Below are positions 22,678-33,618 of a stretch of 64,000 bases of DNA, one piece after another. Position numbers and translations under genes: made by a program. Location: contig CM055822.1 of assembly GCA_029582265.1 (NCBI GenBank), positions 39,014,679 through 39,078,678 of the forward strand, read 5' to 3'. Positions within the stretch are counted from its first letter, which is position 1. Every line of letters starts with the position of its first letter. Origin of the DNA: Zoroaster sp. YZ-2022. Lineage: Eukaryota; Echinodermata; Asteroidea; Forcipulatida; Zoroasteridae. A model generated the notes under the pieces. It made no database searches and was not told the DNA's origin. It was given only the letters and a program-made list of their open reading frames with translations.

Positions 22678-23410
22678 TTCACCATGTTACATTTAATTGT
22701 TATACCTTGTCTGTACGAACGTAGGCGCTCTGTAAACGACGAAAATGGACTGTATAATAATCTGTAAATTTATTTGTACAGTCAAAACATAGTTTTGGAG
22801 TTCAAAGAACCTTAAAGCTTAACAAATAGTTAGACCTTTCCAGGTAACGTTGTGACGTCATGGTGAGGTCATCTAATGAATTATTACGTAATTAATTATA
22901 ATAAAACAATATATTTTATATCTTGTGAACCACAATAGATAATTTCTTGATTCCTTCATAATCATACAGAACATGGAGGACTCTACATTTGATACAAAGT
23001 CATGACCTTATTGACTCTTACTTCCGGTCAAAACTGGAAATTTTAAAAAAGTGTCAGGTTTAAAAAAAGTGACCTTTTGCTATCTTGAGAAAACATTAGA
23101 CAGAATTTTAACAAATTTGGCACAATTGACACCCATATTATGAGGACAAATTTTGTGAAGTATGAATAACGTCACATGGTTGAACCTGAACTTACGGTTA
23201 AAATAATTTAAAATTATATGGGATGACTGAACCAGAAGTTAATGTAATCAGTATAACACGATATGTGGTATTTTAATTATATATTATGAAAACTCATATC
23301 TCCTGAAGTAACTCTTGTCTCTTAACAACTTTAGGTGATGACGTCATCACGTACATATGATGCACACTCGAACACCCTGAGTTTGTTTTTAACAAACTCA
23401 ATACCTCTAG
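22678..23410 (+). mobile_element. Abundant repeat, copy E
   Basis: Starts TTCACCATGTTACATTT and includes GTACGAACGTAGGCGCTCTG near its start. It carries the second half of the family modules and ends with the hairpin GAGTTTGTTTTTAACAAAC and CTAG at 23407-23410, followed by T. Copy F (39815-40678, minus) has the same two ends, so this is one complete form of the element (about 0.73-0.86 kb). Confidence 0.75.
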
Positions 23411-23576
23411 TTATGATTTTGTATATTACATCATTATGGCGGCATGCAGTTTGACCAATTTTGCCAAGTACTATGGAATCCCAGTGCCAGAATTGCAACG
23501 TATTTTTTTCTTTGCGAATTAACGTAATACTATTCAGCGGTAACGCAATAGTACTTTGTGAATCAATGCAATATAT

Positions 23577-24246
23577 TGTATGTCATGTAAGCTGCAGTCT
23601 CTTTAAGTTTCTAGAGTTTAACAGTTATGAAACTTGCGCGGAGAAGTTTCTAGAACTTTCTTTCAGTTATGAAACTTGCATGGAGTTTCTGGAACGTAAT
23701 GTTTATGTTAGGTTTTCAGAGAAAGCTTACTTATACACTTACGTCTGCGGTATAAAAGTTGGTGTGGGTGGGTGTTGAAGCAGTGGGTGTGTGGCTCTTC
23801 ACGAAATGAAAGGCGGTATTAAAAATACGTGTTGCCGACGTCAAACAGTTGGATATTTTCTTTCGGACCGTGAGTTTTCAAGTTAAGCTGTGAATAATAT
23901 AGTTGAAAGTCTACAGAGAAACTTTTTGTTCATTAACAATCGCCAATTGAAGTCACCACGCTCGTCAATAATAAGACTGTGGGCAGTTTCGAGTAGACAA
24001 CAGCGTCTCCGTGCTTAAAAATAGCCGGCCAGAAAAGAAAGGACTGCCGGTGGAAGGTGTAAGCCACTTTAATTGTAATTTAGATTATTTACGATGAATG
24101 TATAAAGCTTGATAACCGTATACTGTGTGTTAATTAAACCACTTGGAATTGTTGTTACAAAGTATCGAGTGTAACCTTGTTTGAGTTCTTTGTTGCGTCT
24201 AGAAATTTCGCAAATTATATCGGTATGGGAGTTGCGGCCGTAACAG
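23577..24246 (+). other. Possible solo LTR
   Basis: A TATA box (TATAAAAG at 23751) follows a region with repeated GTTATGAAACTTGC, then a GC-richer leader. A poly(A)-like ATTAAACC near 24130 is followed by an end GCGGCCGTAACA near 24246. The start TGTATGTCATG is a guess and no target duplication could be matched. The layout resembles an LTR, but no partner is seen. Confidence 0.25.
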
Positions 24247-24307
24247 GATTGCCAGTAATTAAAAAAATCTCACCAAAATCGGAGTTTCTGCAACATTTAT
24301 TTGGCTG

Positions 24308-24597
24308 TCAATAATTAATGGTAAATAGTTTTCTCGCGGAAATTACTCTTGTTATGGTATAAATCACCACGAAACACAAAACCTGGCTAAAATTACTGTC
24401 AGTTGCATTTAGAATAATGTACATCATTTTGTTTGTGATCAGTGGACCCGGTAGACCAAAGTAAGTCAGCCCACTCGGAGTCAAATCGACCTGACTTTCA
24501 GGCACAAAATACCAGAAACCGGTGTAAGTGGATATTGCGCCTAGGTATCCCGCCTCGTAGTCCTTCTCCAGATGGTTGGCAGAGGTGTTCGTCGGTC
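24308..24597 (-). CDS. Putative last exon of PAN-type secreted protein gene
   Basis: The minus frame encodes a GC-richer, protein-like stretch: PTNTSANHLEKDYEAGYLGA, ISTYTGFWYFVPESQVDL and TPSGLTYFGLPGP. It stays open to a stop at 24308-24310, and AATAAA lies about 8 bases past the stop, as expected for a terminal exon. An acceptor at 24598 (...CCAAAG) would take up phase 1 from the exon at 25286-25331. A better-looking AG at 24606 would need phase 2. Residues after FGLPGP look less protein-like, so the true 3' end may be earlier. No domain is recognised. Confidence 0.45.
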
Positions 24598-24897
24598 CTT
24601 TGGCACTCAGACAAAGCCAAGGTGTGCGTTTGATACGTGGAATTTGAAGGACTTAGTGAATCTTGAAACATTTTTAAAATTTGGGATAGAACAGAGGGAA
24701 TTTCTCAGATATACATTTCTTAATGTTCTTTGATTCAATGATGTGGTAATATTGTAGGGATACGAGAAATGCAGTGTATAATCTCTTAAATTGTTCATCC
24801 CTTTTAATGCAGTGGCAGGAGTTTAATGCACGTTCACGCATCATTATTTGCTGAATCCATCCACCACAAATACGGGGAATTCAAACAACTTGATATT

Positions 24898-25125
24898 TTA
24901 AAAAGTCATTTGCGGGTAATTGGAACCGATAAAGGAATCAGATAGTGACAGTTTCGGTCGGGTATCCGAGTACCCAGATATTCGGCACAGCCTTACACAT
25001 TGGCCTCGCGGGCTAGATGCACTGCTGCAGTGTTTTAACAAAAACACGACGGGCAATCAAAACATTGTTTCGGTCGGTTAACCGTGTAACCGACTGTTTT
25101 GAATAACAGTTACACGTTTACAAAT
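24898..25125 (+). repeat. Dispersed repeat R1, copy 2
   Basis: Same block as 2966-3195. It lies in the intron of the minus-strand PAN-type gene model. Confidence 0.75.
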
Positions 25126-25285
25126 ATACCCGTAAACGTGCAGCCTAACTTATATCAGCAATTTGAACAGAATCAGACACAGTTCTCTCTGTCCGGCTCT
25201 CTGAAGTGTTGATAGTGTCTTAATTGTTTTATATAGGCCTACTTTTCTGTTAAAGGCAAAATCGAAATAATTAAAATGTACATAC

Positions 25286-25331
25286 CTCCTTTGTCAGACA
25301 CTGATGACTGAAGCTGTTTAATGACACTCGG
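25286..25331 (-). CDS. Putative middle micro-exon of PAN-type gene
   Basis: On the minus strand CTTTGTTTTGCAG precedes it and GTATGTAC follows. The 46 bases encode PSVIKQLQSSVSDKG plus one base. It enters in phase 0, matching the end of the signal-peptide/PAN exon at 29345, and leaves in phase 1. Splice sites and frame are seen. Membership in the gene is inferred from phase and order. Confidence 0.4.
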
Positions 25332-25832
25332 CTGCAAAACAAAGCAGATGATAATGTAATTAATAATTGTTATATATTGCTGATCCGAAACAGCTTTTAA
25401 AGGTATAAACCAATTAGTATCTACAAATCTGAAGTAGATGACCAGCCAGGGATCCATTTCTACATTATATGCATTTCACTATTTTCTCCTTTAAAACCGA
25501 CACAACGAAATAAGCCGAATACTTTCACAGTTTTTTTTTGTACAGTGATACACTGCCTTTAAGCTGAAACTGTAAGAGTGATTTGTGTATACTCGAGAAA
25601 ACGATGGTGAACCAAATAATTTTTTTATAGAAACGAATAATATGCAATGAGAGGAAACAAAAGAAGCAATTATCTGTTAGTTTTTTGTAAAACAAATATT
25701 CTTGTTGAAAACAGAATACTTCCTTAAATATTATATAGAACATATCAGGGAAGTGAATGTGAGATGTGACATTTAATACATGATATGGGAACTGGCGATC
25801 CCAAGTATGGAAATTAGCCCCCCCCCCCCCCG

Positions 25833-25852
25833 ACACACACACACACACACAC
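25833..25852 (+). repeat. (CA)n run beside hairpin repeat
   Basis: Short CA run after a C run (25820-25831), just before the second GGGGT hairpin copy. Confidence 0.85.
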
Positions 25853-25856
25853 CCAC

Positions 25857-26014
25857 CCTCACGCACATTGATTTGTGGGGTATTCCTTTGTTCGTTCTAT
25901 TATCCCTTTTCCTTATAATTCTCCTGTGGGGTACAAGATTTTCTATAGTTACCTTGTGGGGTCCAATTGTTCTATTGTGTTTTGGACCCCACAACGAATG
26001 GTGTGTACGTTCAC
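25857..26014 (+). repeat. (CA)n-linked GGGGT hairpin repeat, copy 2
   Basis: Nearly identical to 13327-13484. Flanked on both sides by CA runs. Confidence 0.9.
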
Positions 26015-26165
26015 ACACACACACAGTCTTGTGTATGGTGTAAACCGAGGACACCGTTTGACACCCTATTGTTCCCCTCTTTTGTTCCCTTTGTTGTTGG
26101 ACTTTAACTTTTTGAGGCTTCTCCCATTAGATTTGTACACGTTTACATACCGAGGACACTTGCGC

Positions 26166-26209
26166 AAACCGAGGACATATTGTTCCCTTTTGTTATATGT
26201 CCTCGGTTT
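26166..26209. repeat. Perfect 15-bp hairpin (GAGGAC type)
   Basis: AAACCGAGGACATAT at 26166-26180 pairs perfectly with 26195-26209 across a 14-base loop. Related half-sites (GTAAACCGAGGACAC, TCGGTTTACACCATAAAC) flank it at 26041, 26150 and 26970. A CA run follows at 26226. Confidence 0.85.
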
Positions 26210-26458
26210 ACACCATAAACACGTACACACACACACACACAGACCGTTGTTGCTATCACTATGTGGACATTCCTTTGTTCTCATGTACTTAAGCACAGTA
26301 ATTTCTTAAAATCGTTCCCATTTCACACAGAAGAGTGTTTTTTGAGCGGTTTTCGTTCTATTTTTCCCTTTTAATAATATCCTTCGATTTAAGTCAACGA
26401 ACCTGCTTAGACAAATCACTAATTTCAGAGATATTCGTACTTTTCCAAAGTCCAAAAA

Positions 26459-26490
26459 CACTGTGTGGACGTGTGTAAGTCCACACAGTG
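26459..26490. repeat. Perfect 12-bp hairpin (GTGTGGAC type)
   Basis: CACTGTGTGGAC (26459-26470) pairs with GTCCACACAGTG (26479-26490). Confidence 0.9.
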
Positions 26491-26503
26491 CACAGAGTTC
26501 CTA

Positions 26504-26542
26504 CACTATGTGGACATCCTTTCTTCCGAAGTCCACATAGTG
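26504..26542. repeat. Perfect 12-bp hairpin (ATGTGGAC type)
   Basis: CACTATGTGGAC (26504-26515) pairs with GTCCACATAGTG (26531-26542). A half-site with the same stem lies at 26257-26268. Confidence 0.9.
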
Positions 26543-26587
26543 TATGCTACGCCTGTGCACACCCACACACACACACACACACACACA

Positions 26588-26904
26588 CCCTCACGCACAT
26601 TGATTTGTGGGGTATTCCTTTGTTCGTTCTATTATCCCTTTTCCTTATAATTCTCCTGTGGGGTACAAGATTTTCTATAGTTACCTTGTGGGGTCCAATT
26701 GTTCTATTGTGTTTTGGACCCCACAACGAATGGTGTGTACGTTCACCCTCACGCACATTGATTTGTGGGGTATCCCTTTGTTCGTTCTATTATCCCTTTT
26801 CCTTATAATTCTCCTGTGGGGTACAAGATTTTCTATAGTTACCTTGTGGGGTCCAATTGTTCTATTGTGTTTTGGACCCCACAACGAATGGTGTGTACGT
26901 TCAC
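26588..26904 (+). repeat. GGGGT hairpin repeat, copies 3 and 4 in tandem
   Basis: Two near-identical copies of 159 and 158 bases (26588-26746 and 26747-26904) directly abut. A CA run precedes the pair and another follows. Confidence 0.9.
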
Positions 26905-28223
26905 ACACACACACATGTTTGTTGACGATGTAAACAGAGGACCTTGTGTTCTTCCCCTCTTTTGTTCTCGGTTTACACCATAAACAAACACACCATATTT
27001 GCAAACCCTACAATCCAACCAACAACAACAAATATAACTAAAAATGTCCTATATCTGTTTTTATTGTGTACCTACCTGAAGTATCAAATCTAACTGACAC
27101 AATGTTCTATAGGGTCATTCCATGCCAAGTCACCTAGAGGTTGTCAGTGACCGACTCAGATTTTGCTGATTTTTTCAACATACCTCTATGGGAGTAATGA
27201 ACACACAACCATTTTTTGCCTGTATCTCATCGTTGGGTGAAGATATTTTGCTTCAAATTGTTACACTGGGTGAATGACACCCAATCAGCTAGAATCAGCT
27301 GTCAAAGGGAGTAACATCTCCGTTTCAAGTCAGAGGTCCTTCAGAACCAACAATTGAGCCGGCGTAGCTTACTTTTCGCCATTTTGAGCCCCTCTGCTGA
27401 CCACACAAGTGGTCAGATTGCTATTATATGCTATATGTCTACAAACTAGGTGCATATGTCTTCCCCTAAACAAGGATGGACCAATCATACATTCGTTGGA
27501 GGTTTGGCTGGGGTCTGAAGATAAGTTCGCAGGCAAAAATGTTTAAAAAAACTTCCTCCTTCTAATGGTGGGCCACTACCCATGTAATTGAAACTTTTAT
27601 ATCTTGAAATGTTTTATCCTATCTTTGTATATAAGAACATTCAGTTTGGTATATTTTCTCCTTCATGGTCAAACGACATTTTCAAATTATGGGTATTTTA
27701 CTTAATTTACGGTATACATTGTACACTCTACAGTATAGGTGCTGTATGTACGTGTATGCATCCCCGAAACACTTGACATGATTTTTTGAAGTATGTACAT
27801 CATGCCATCAAATCATCTTAATAAAATTTCCATAGCATCCCCTCTCAAACGTCTGACAAAACCGCCCCCAAAAAGGGGTGGGTACGTGGCCCCCTTGAAA
27901 ATGTTGACAAAACTACCTAACCCCCCCCCCAAGAAAAGTGTTAATAATAAATAAATTACATTAATTTAGTCGTCGTCTATACATTATTTTGAATGCATCA
28001 TCAGCTACATACAATAATATTTGCAACTTAGCCCTGAAAATGCTGATATTGCATAAGGGGGTGCATAAAATCAATGTATACTGTGTATTATTAAAGCAAA
28101 ACACCCATTATTAAAACACCCAAAATCTGACCATGAAGGAGAAAAGATAACAAACTGAATGTTCTTACATTCATAGATAGGATACAATAGATAGGATACA
28201 ATATTTTAAGATGTAAGAGTTTA

Positions 28224-28262
28224 TCATCATCATCGTCGTCGTCGTCGTCATCATCATCATCA
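28224..28262 (+). repeat. (TCA)n/(TCG)n microsatellite
   Basis: About 13 trinucleotide units switching between TCA and TCG. Confidence 0.9.
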
Positions 28263-28455
28263 TGACACGTGCCCCGCCCCCCCCCCACAAATTTCCAGTG
28301 CCCTCCCCCAGGTGCCCCCACGAAAAAATCCCAATAGTGCCCCAAAAAAGAAAAGAAAAAGAAAAGGGAAAAACCCATGCCCCTTGCTCCCCCCCCCCAA
28401 TGAGAAGCAATGCCTCCCCCGTGCCCCCACTGAAAAAGTCCTGGCTACGCCACTG
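28224..28455 (-). mobile_element. Short element nested in the right arm (GTGGCGTAGCC end)
   Basis: The minus strand begins CAGTGGCGTAGCCAGG, an end shared by many animal DNA-transposon derivatives, at exactly the point where the arm match is interrupted. It is C/G-skewed with repeated GTGGGGGCAC blocks, and includes a (TCA/TCG)n run at 28224-28262. The far end is not defined. Confidence 0.5.
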
Positions 28456-29344
28456 CCTCCAATGAAGGTATGATTGGTCCATCCTTGTTTAGGGGAAGAC
28501 ATATGCATCTAGTTTGTACACATATAAAATATTATAGCAATCTGACCACTCGTGTGGTCACCAGAGGGGCCCAAAAATGGAAAAAATGGCTCAATTGTGG
28601 GTTTTGTATGACCCCTGATGACTTGAAACAGAGATGTTATATACTACTTTTGACAGCTGATTCTAGCAGAGTGGGTGTCATTCACCCTGTGTAACAATTT
28701 GCAGCAAAATATCTTCACCCAATGTTGAGATATAGGCCTCTAAAAATGCACTAAAAAATCACCGACACGAGGAAGAAAAAGGGGGCGTAGTTATATTTTT
28801 CAGGGGCCCATATCTCGGAAACGACTTAGAATGGGGAGCAACAATTGTTTGTTTGTTGATTAATACTCCCATAGAGGTATGTTGAGAATCTGAGTAGTTC
28901 ACTGACAAATTGTCTAAACTTTAGGTGATTTGGCATAGAATGACCCTATACAGTATTACAAAAACTACACCACAGGTGTTCATATTGAGCAACTCGCCAA
29001 ATGTAAACAACCGTAGAAAAATAGAAATTGACACTGCTGGAGTTATTTCAACACCACAGTTTTTGCGAGGTATATTGCTACTGGTACCTTAATTAAATTT
29101 CACTTCTTACCTACAAATCTGCTATGTAGTTCTATTTACTGATATTGGCCTCCATTTTTCGTATTATACCCAGTTGCTCGAGTAACAATGCAAGTGCCTT
29201 TGTATCACATTGTAATAGTATAATTTTCTTTCAGAATTCAGATAATTTCACAGGTTTCTTTATTGGCCCTTTTTATTTCAAAGTGAAAGAAATACTGCTC
29301 CAAAGAACGGACACAAATATTAAAAAACGAAATTAACTGTTTAC

Positions 29345-29665
29345 CTCCTCCGGTCCGTAATAGTACGAGTCCTTCTTCTCAGCGAGGGCCTGCGGGAACT
29401 GCAACGCTGAAGCCCCGTTCAGCTCACACAGCTTGTCCCGGTCCGAGTAGTTGAGAGAGAAACAACGAGTATTAGACAGACACAAATTGCTGCACCTGAT
29501 GATGGAAATCCCCGTCAAGTTGCGGTATCCGTGCCCCTGCAGGATCAGGTTGGCTATGCCACTAAAATGCAGGCTACGCGAGTTACTAACGGTCGCGTTT
29601 TGACAGGAGCTGGCAGCCTTGGCCGACAGGCAATGAATGATCACCAACAAGAGAAGGCGAAACAT
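29345..29665 (-). CDS. Secreted PAN/apple-like domain protein, first coding exon
   Basis: The 107 codons open at ATG 29665 (MFRLLLLVIIHCLSAKA, a clear signal peptide; an in-frame ATG 30 codons upstream would bury it). Five cysteines follow at residues 21, 58, 62, 68 and 80, with C-x3-C-x5-C-x11-C around CSNLCLSNTRCFSLNYS and a closing CEL, the usual PAN/apple pattern. Three N-glycosylation sites are seen (NAT, NLT, NYS). The exon ends ...SYYYGPEE at a phase-0 donor GTAAAC. PAN domains bind protein or carbohydrate in the extracellular space. The most likely continuation is 25286-25331 and then 24308-24597. This is the strongest host coding exon in the window. Confidence 0.7.
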
Positions 29666-30088
29666 CTCTTCTTTCTGTGTTGAATAATCAACTTGAATGT
29701 AACAGTTTGTTACAAATGTTGCTGTTGATGAAACTAAAGTTTGTAGAGAAACCACAGGTGATGATGTGAAATGATGATAAGAGGATGTTTACGATGACAA
29801 CAACAACCAATATGGAGTGTTTCTTTGGACACGTTATTTTGTTATTGGAATGAGGACTGCCCCATAAGATAGCACCATGCTTCAGCGAACGCACCTCGAA
29901 TCATACTGACATCAAACACGAATAGGCCCTTACATGTGCCTGAAAAGCTAGTCTCGGCGCAAAACGCAATCCTTTAAAAATTATCACACGTGCCCGCCGA
30001 GCCATCCACCTGTAAAACATACCGATAGTGGGCGGTATCGCTCACTTTCAATCAGAGCCGTATAATAAATTATACCATAGTACCCCCA

Positions 30089-30204
30089 AAGATCTGACGT
30101 CACGCTTCGGTTATAACATCAGATACCGGCACGGTTTCATAGCGATTTAATGTTGACCTTGATTGGTAGCTAGCGCGCGAGCCTCGAAGCGTGACGTCAG
30201 ATCT
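30089..30204. repeat. 116-base palindromic element with CRE-like octamers
   Basis: The 21 bases at 30089-30109 (within them GATCTGACGTCACGCTTC) recur perfectly inverted at 30184-30204. Each arm contains TGACGTCA. It lies about 420 bases upstream of the start codon of the PAN-type exon. It is either a tiny MITE or a regulatory palindrome. Confidence 0.7.
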
Positions 30205-30814
30205 TCGGCACAACGTATCCAATGAAATTCCTTCAATGGTTCGCTCAGAGCTCGCTAGCTCCATATCCTTGATAACATTTAAAATGGTTGTGATTTTGTA
30301 AAAACTTGTCTACTTTATATTTAAAACATTCCAAATGGTCGTCTAACTTGAAACAGACATGCTTTAACCTGTACCAAATATCTAAGAAACGGTAAGCTTG
30401 TTAGAGTGCTTGACCTGACCTGTAAAAAAACCTGTATACTTGTTGGTCACTACTCGGTTTTACCGAAAAACCGCCCAAGCCTAATACCAAACAACTTTAC
30501 GAAATCTGTACAACACGAAATATGTATTATACACAATTCAAATTTAAGAAAATGTTGAAGTCTTAGGGCTATCAATGAACCTTTTGATTATTTACTTTAA
30601 CCATGATAGAAAGAAAAGAACAAACAAACAAATACCCCAACACCCCAACAAAACAAAACGAAACGAAACGAAACAAAACAAAAACAAACACAAAAATGTG
30701 GTTGGGTTTTATAGCCTATGGCATAATAATTATGATCAATTAAGTGCGCCCCCAACTATAATATATTTTTGCTGATTATTACCGTTGCTTAACAATTTCT
30801 TTATTTTTTTTAAG

Positions 30815-30878
30815 GATGCGACACTTCAGATTAAATTATTTCACAGGACTATTGATACTTGTACCAACTTTAAACAAA
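30815..30878 (+). CDS. Putative signal-peptide exon
   Basis: A pyrimidine run and TTTTTTTTAAG precede ATG at 30816, and GTAAGT follows at 30879. The frame reads MRHFRLNYFTGLLILVPTLN plus Lys, a basic start and hydrophobic core. It leaves in phase 0. The layout resembles the exon at 5928-5993. A phase-0 candidate downstream is 31499-31558. No family is recognised. Confidence 0.3.
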
Positions 30879-31498
30879 GTAAGTCTTTAGATCATTATTG
30901 ATTAAATTTGATAATTTGGTAATTACCAATGTTCTACTTTCCATAGCTCTTTTACACTGTTGATCAATATCAAAAAGGATGTTATTGATCACAGTTTTAC
31001 AAAACACTTATTTAGTGTAACGTTAATGATGGTATCAAACATTCCTTGAAATATTTATGTCTCAGGTGCTATGGTTTTAGTATTTTTTTAGTGAAAACAT
31101 TTCCAAAATTTGCATCTATATCGCTTTTATTGTCACGTTATTTATGCAATATATTATTCTGACTTGTGCTCAATGTCGTAGTAGTACAGATGTATAAAGC
31201 AATGTTTTGCTCCAATAATCACTATCATCTGAAGGGAAAATGTACTTATTACATTAGCCTTGTACTCAGTATAATATTAATTCTAATTGTCCAAATATAG
31301 GGACACACACAAACTATGTAAAAGCCATACCCCATCCATAGATCAGAATCAGTCATTTTCATTCAATAAAAAAAAAATTGATCAAACAAGGCATACATAA
31401 TTATTTCATTGCAGTTACAGTAGGGCCTACAGCCTGATAATTTGTATTTTTCTTTCTTCTTTTCACCATTTGTTGTACATTTTAATTTGGTTATGCAG

Positions 31499-31558
31499 AT
31501 TGCATGGGACAGTGGTTATTGGTTATGGGACAATGACTTGTTTATTCGTGCTGCCAGA
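31499..31558 (+). CDS. Possible small exon
   Basis: The pyrimidine-rich TTTTTCTTTCTTCTTTTC and GGTTATGCAG lie upstream, and the donor GTAGGT downstream is weak. The 60 bases encode IAWDSGYWLWDNDLFIRAAR in phase 0 at both ends, compatible with the exon at 30815-30878. Weak evidence only. Confidence 0.2.
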
Positions 31559-32597
31559 GTAGGTGCAGACACCAATTTGACTGATTTCAAGTTATTTTTA
31601 TGATTGGGGAGGAGGGTAGGGGCACATTCTCTTTTGAAGTAAGGGCATTTAAAAATAACCCATTCCACCCTCCAACTGACAACACCACTGTATATTAGAA
31701 TTATGGCAAAACTAACTCCATCATCCATGGTATAGGAAAACATATTTGATTCAATAAATCTGATATCATATTACACATTATTTTGTTAATTGTAAGTTGT
31801 AAGTTTTCCAGAGAAAATCCAACTATGGGACTGAAAACATTTATAATCAAAATGTCAACCTTGATGGGATTTTAAATCAGACCGAATAAATAATTATGCA
31901 CATTAATTCCTTTCTCTGTGTTTAATTGCACGAACAACATAGTGTAGGTGGCTGTATTAGAGGCGAGTCCAATGACGGAGGTACAACCGCGGTGGTTGAG
32001 TTGACACCCCGTGCGACACGGCCGAGGAGACGGCGAAGAGACTCACCCGGAAGCGAGTTTTCCCAAAAATGAAAACGAATTATCAACACGTGTACTTGGG
32101 CACATGTAGCTAAAACGTCACGCTTAATACCACTCATCCATGTTAAACCCAGCGCTTCCTAGGCATCCATCACGTTTCTTTGTTCACTTATTTATTTATT
32201 TATTTTTTATTTTATTTTTTAATTTTTTTTTTAATTTTTTTATTTTTTTTTAATACCTAGTCAGGAAGCATTAACATGAAAAAAATAAACTAATAAAACA
32301 AAAAACTAATAAAACATGAAGAAAGGAGAAAATACAGACAAATGGTCCGCTTTACTTGAGATTAAAAGAAATGTATTTATTGAGATATTGAGATAAAGTC
32401 ATATACATGATTAAAACTTAATAATTAAAAATAAATAACAATTTTAATTAAAAGTTACGAACGCCGTGCTTACAATATGGTATCTATGTGGAACTTCCCA
32501 AAGTCTTTGTGATGGTATCATACTCTCTTATTAATTTTAGGCAATATTTAGGAGTTAGGTTGCGGTAGAAACAATGTAAACTAGACATTTAGGTTTT

Positions 32598-32880
32598 TGT
32601 CCTTTGGACGAACACAGAGCTGTTACACGTTAATGACGTTGTGTTGTTTACAGTTAATGACCTTGACCTTAGATACTGAAGTATGCCATGAAATATTTCA
32701 ACGGAGACTGATACTGAGGGTGTCTTGTTTTGTCCTGTTTGGACTGGAAGGAAAGGTCAAAGTGGGGTCGTGTTTGTGAATTAATGTCAGATAAGTTGTA
32801 AGGTACAGGAGTCTGCATGAAATGATCTTGACCTTTGTTTTTGCAAGGTGTTTGTCCTTCGGACGAACACAAAGCTGTTA
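32598..32880 (+). repeat. Direct-repeat pair GTCCTTYGGACGAACAC
   Basis: TTTGTCCTTTGGACGAACAC...AGCTGTTAC at 32598-32632 recurs at 32847-32880 with few changes. The inverse motif GTAACAGCT occurs near 34631 and 36287, with GTCGTAACAGCTAA shared by both. These look like ends of one repeat family, but full boundaries are not resolved. Confidence 0.4.
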
Positions 32881-33049
32881 CGATTCATAATGTGTGGTTT
32901 ATTTGCATTTCATTCGTGAGGATGTTTGGGTGCAGTCAAAAAAATAATAAGAATTCCTCAGTACTATTTTTGTTCTAACATGTTAACAGCATTGTTTTTG
33001 TACCCTAAAATATTGATTTTTATTCAAACTTCCTGTTAAACCGGAAGTA

Positions 33050-33200
33050 GAGGTCATTATGAGGTCACGATACCACAGCGCACATTCACAGTACCCATCA
33101 AGTCTATAACTGCAAAAAGTTTAAGTATCGAGTGTATACTTCTTGAGTTAAGGTTCAAAATGGATTTGCTAATTAAATATTCATGAGACTGTAAATGGAA
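33050..33200 (+). repeat. Dispersed repeat R5, copy 1
   Basis: GTGTATACTTCTTGAG and CTAATTAAATATTCATG with surrounding sequence recur at 35900-36060. The upstream ACCGGAAGTAGAGGTCATTA relates it to the modules of the abundant family. Confidence 0.55.
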
Positions 33201-33618
33201 ACCGGATGACATCACAATGACGAAATTAAGTTTTTCATACTAAGTTTACAATTTGGTGTATAGTTTGACCCAATACAATAAAGTTTAATTTTCGGCCCTT
33301 TGCATTGTACACTGTAATTTGCAACGCTAAGAACAATGGTTATGTCACTTTTAAAACCGGTCACTTGAGGGCGCTATATGAGTTTTATGGTGGACAGGTC
33401 TTAATAGATTTGTCAACTACCAAATTAAGAATTGTTGACTGGTAATGCACAGGCTATAGAAGACAGCCACTACAGGGGCTTAAGTTGTCGTGCTGGTGTA
33501 AGCATAGCTCAATTGAGGAACAGTTGATCAAAGTTGACAATTGGATGGTTTTGGGGAAAGTAAAACTTTGTAAAAAGTACAACTCTATTAAATATATAGA
33601 AAACTGTTTTAAAGAACT

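Larger units (their letters stand above)
27108..28950. mobile_element. Non-autonomous element with very long inverted repeats
   Basis: It starts TATAGGGTCATTCCATG and ends with the inverse (CATAGAATGACCCTATA). The left arm (27108-27505) and right arm (28456-28950) match in inverse orientation, for example GTCTTCCCCTAAACAAGGAT and GAAGATATTTTGC. A further inverse match pairs 27590-27725 with 28065-28220 (AAGAACATTCAGTTTG, TTTCTCCTTCATGGTCA). The arms thus total roughly 0.5-0.6 kb each. No transposase is present. It would form a large foldback structure. The superfamily is not assigned. Confidence 0.8.

Noticed and set aside
24442..24633. Plus-strand frame of 63 residues
   Set aside because: The minus strand here has much better protein character, a poly(A) signal and compatible phase.
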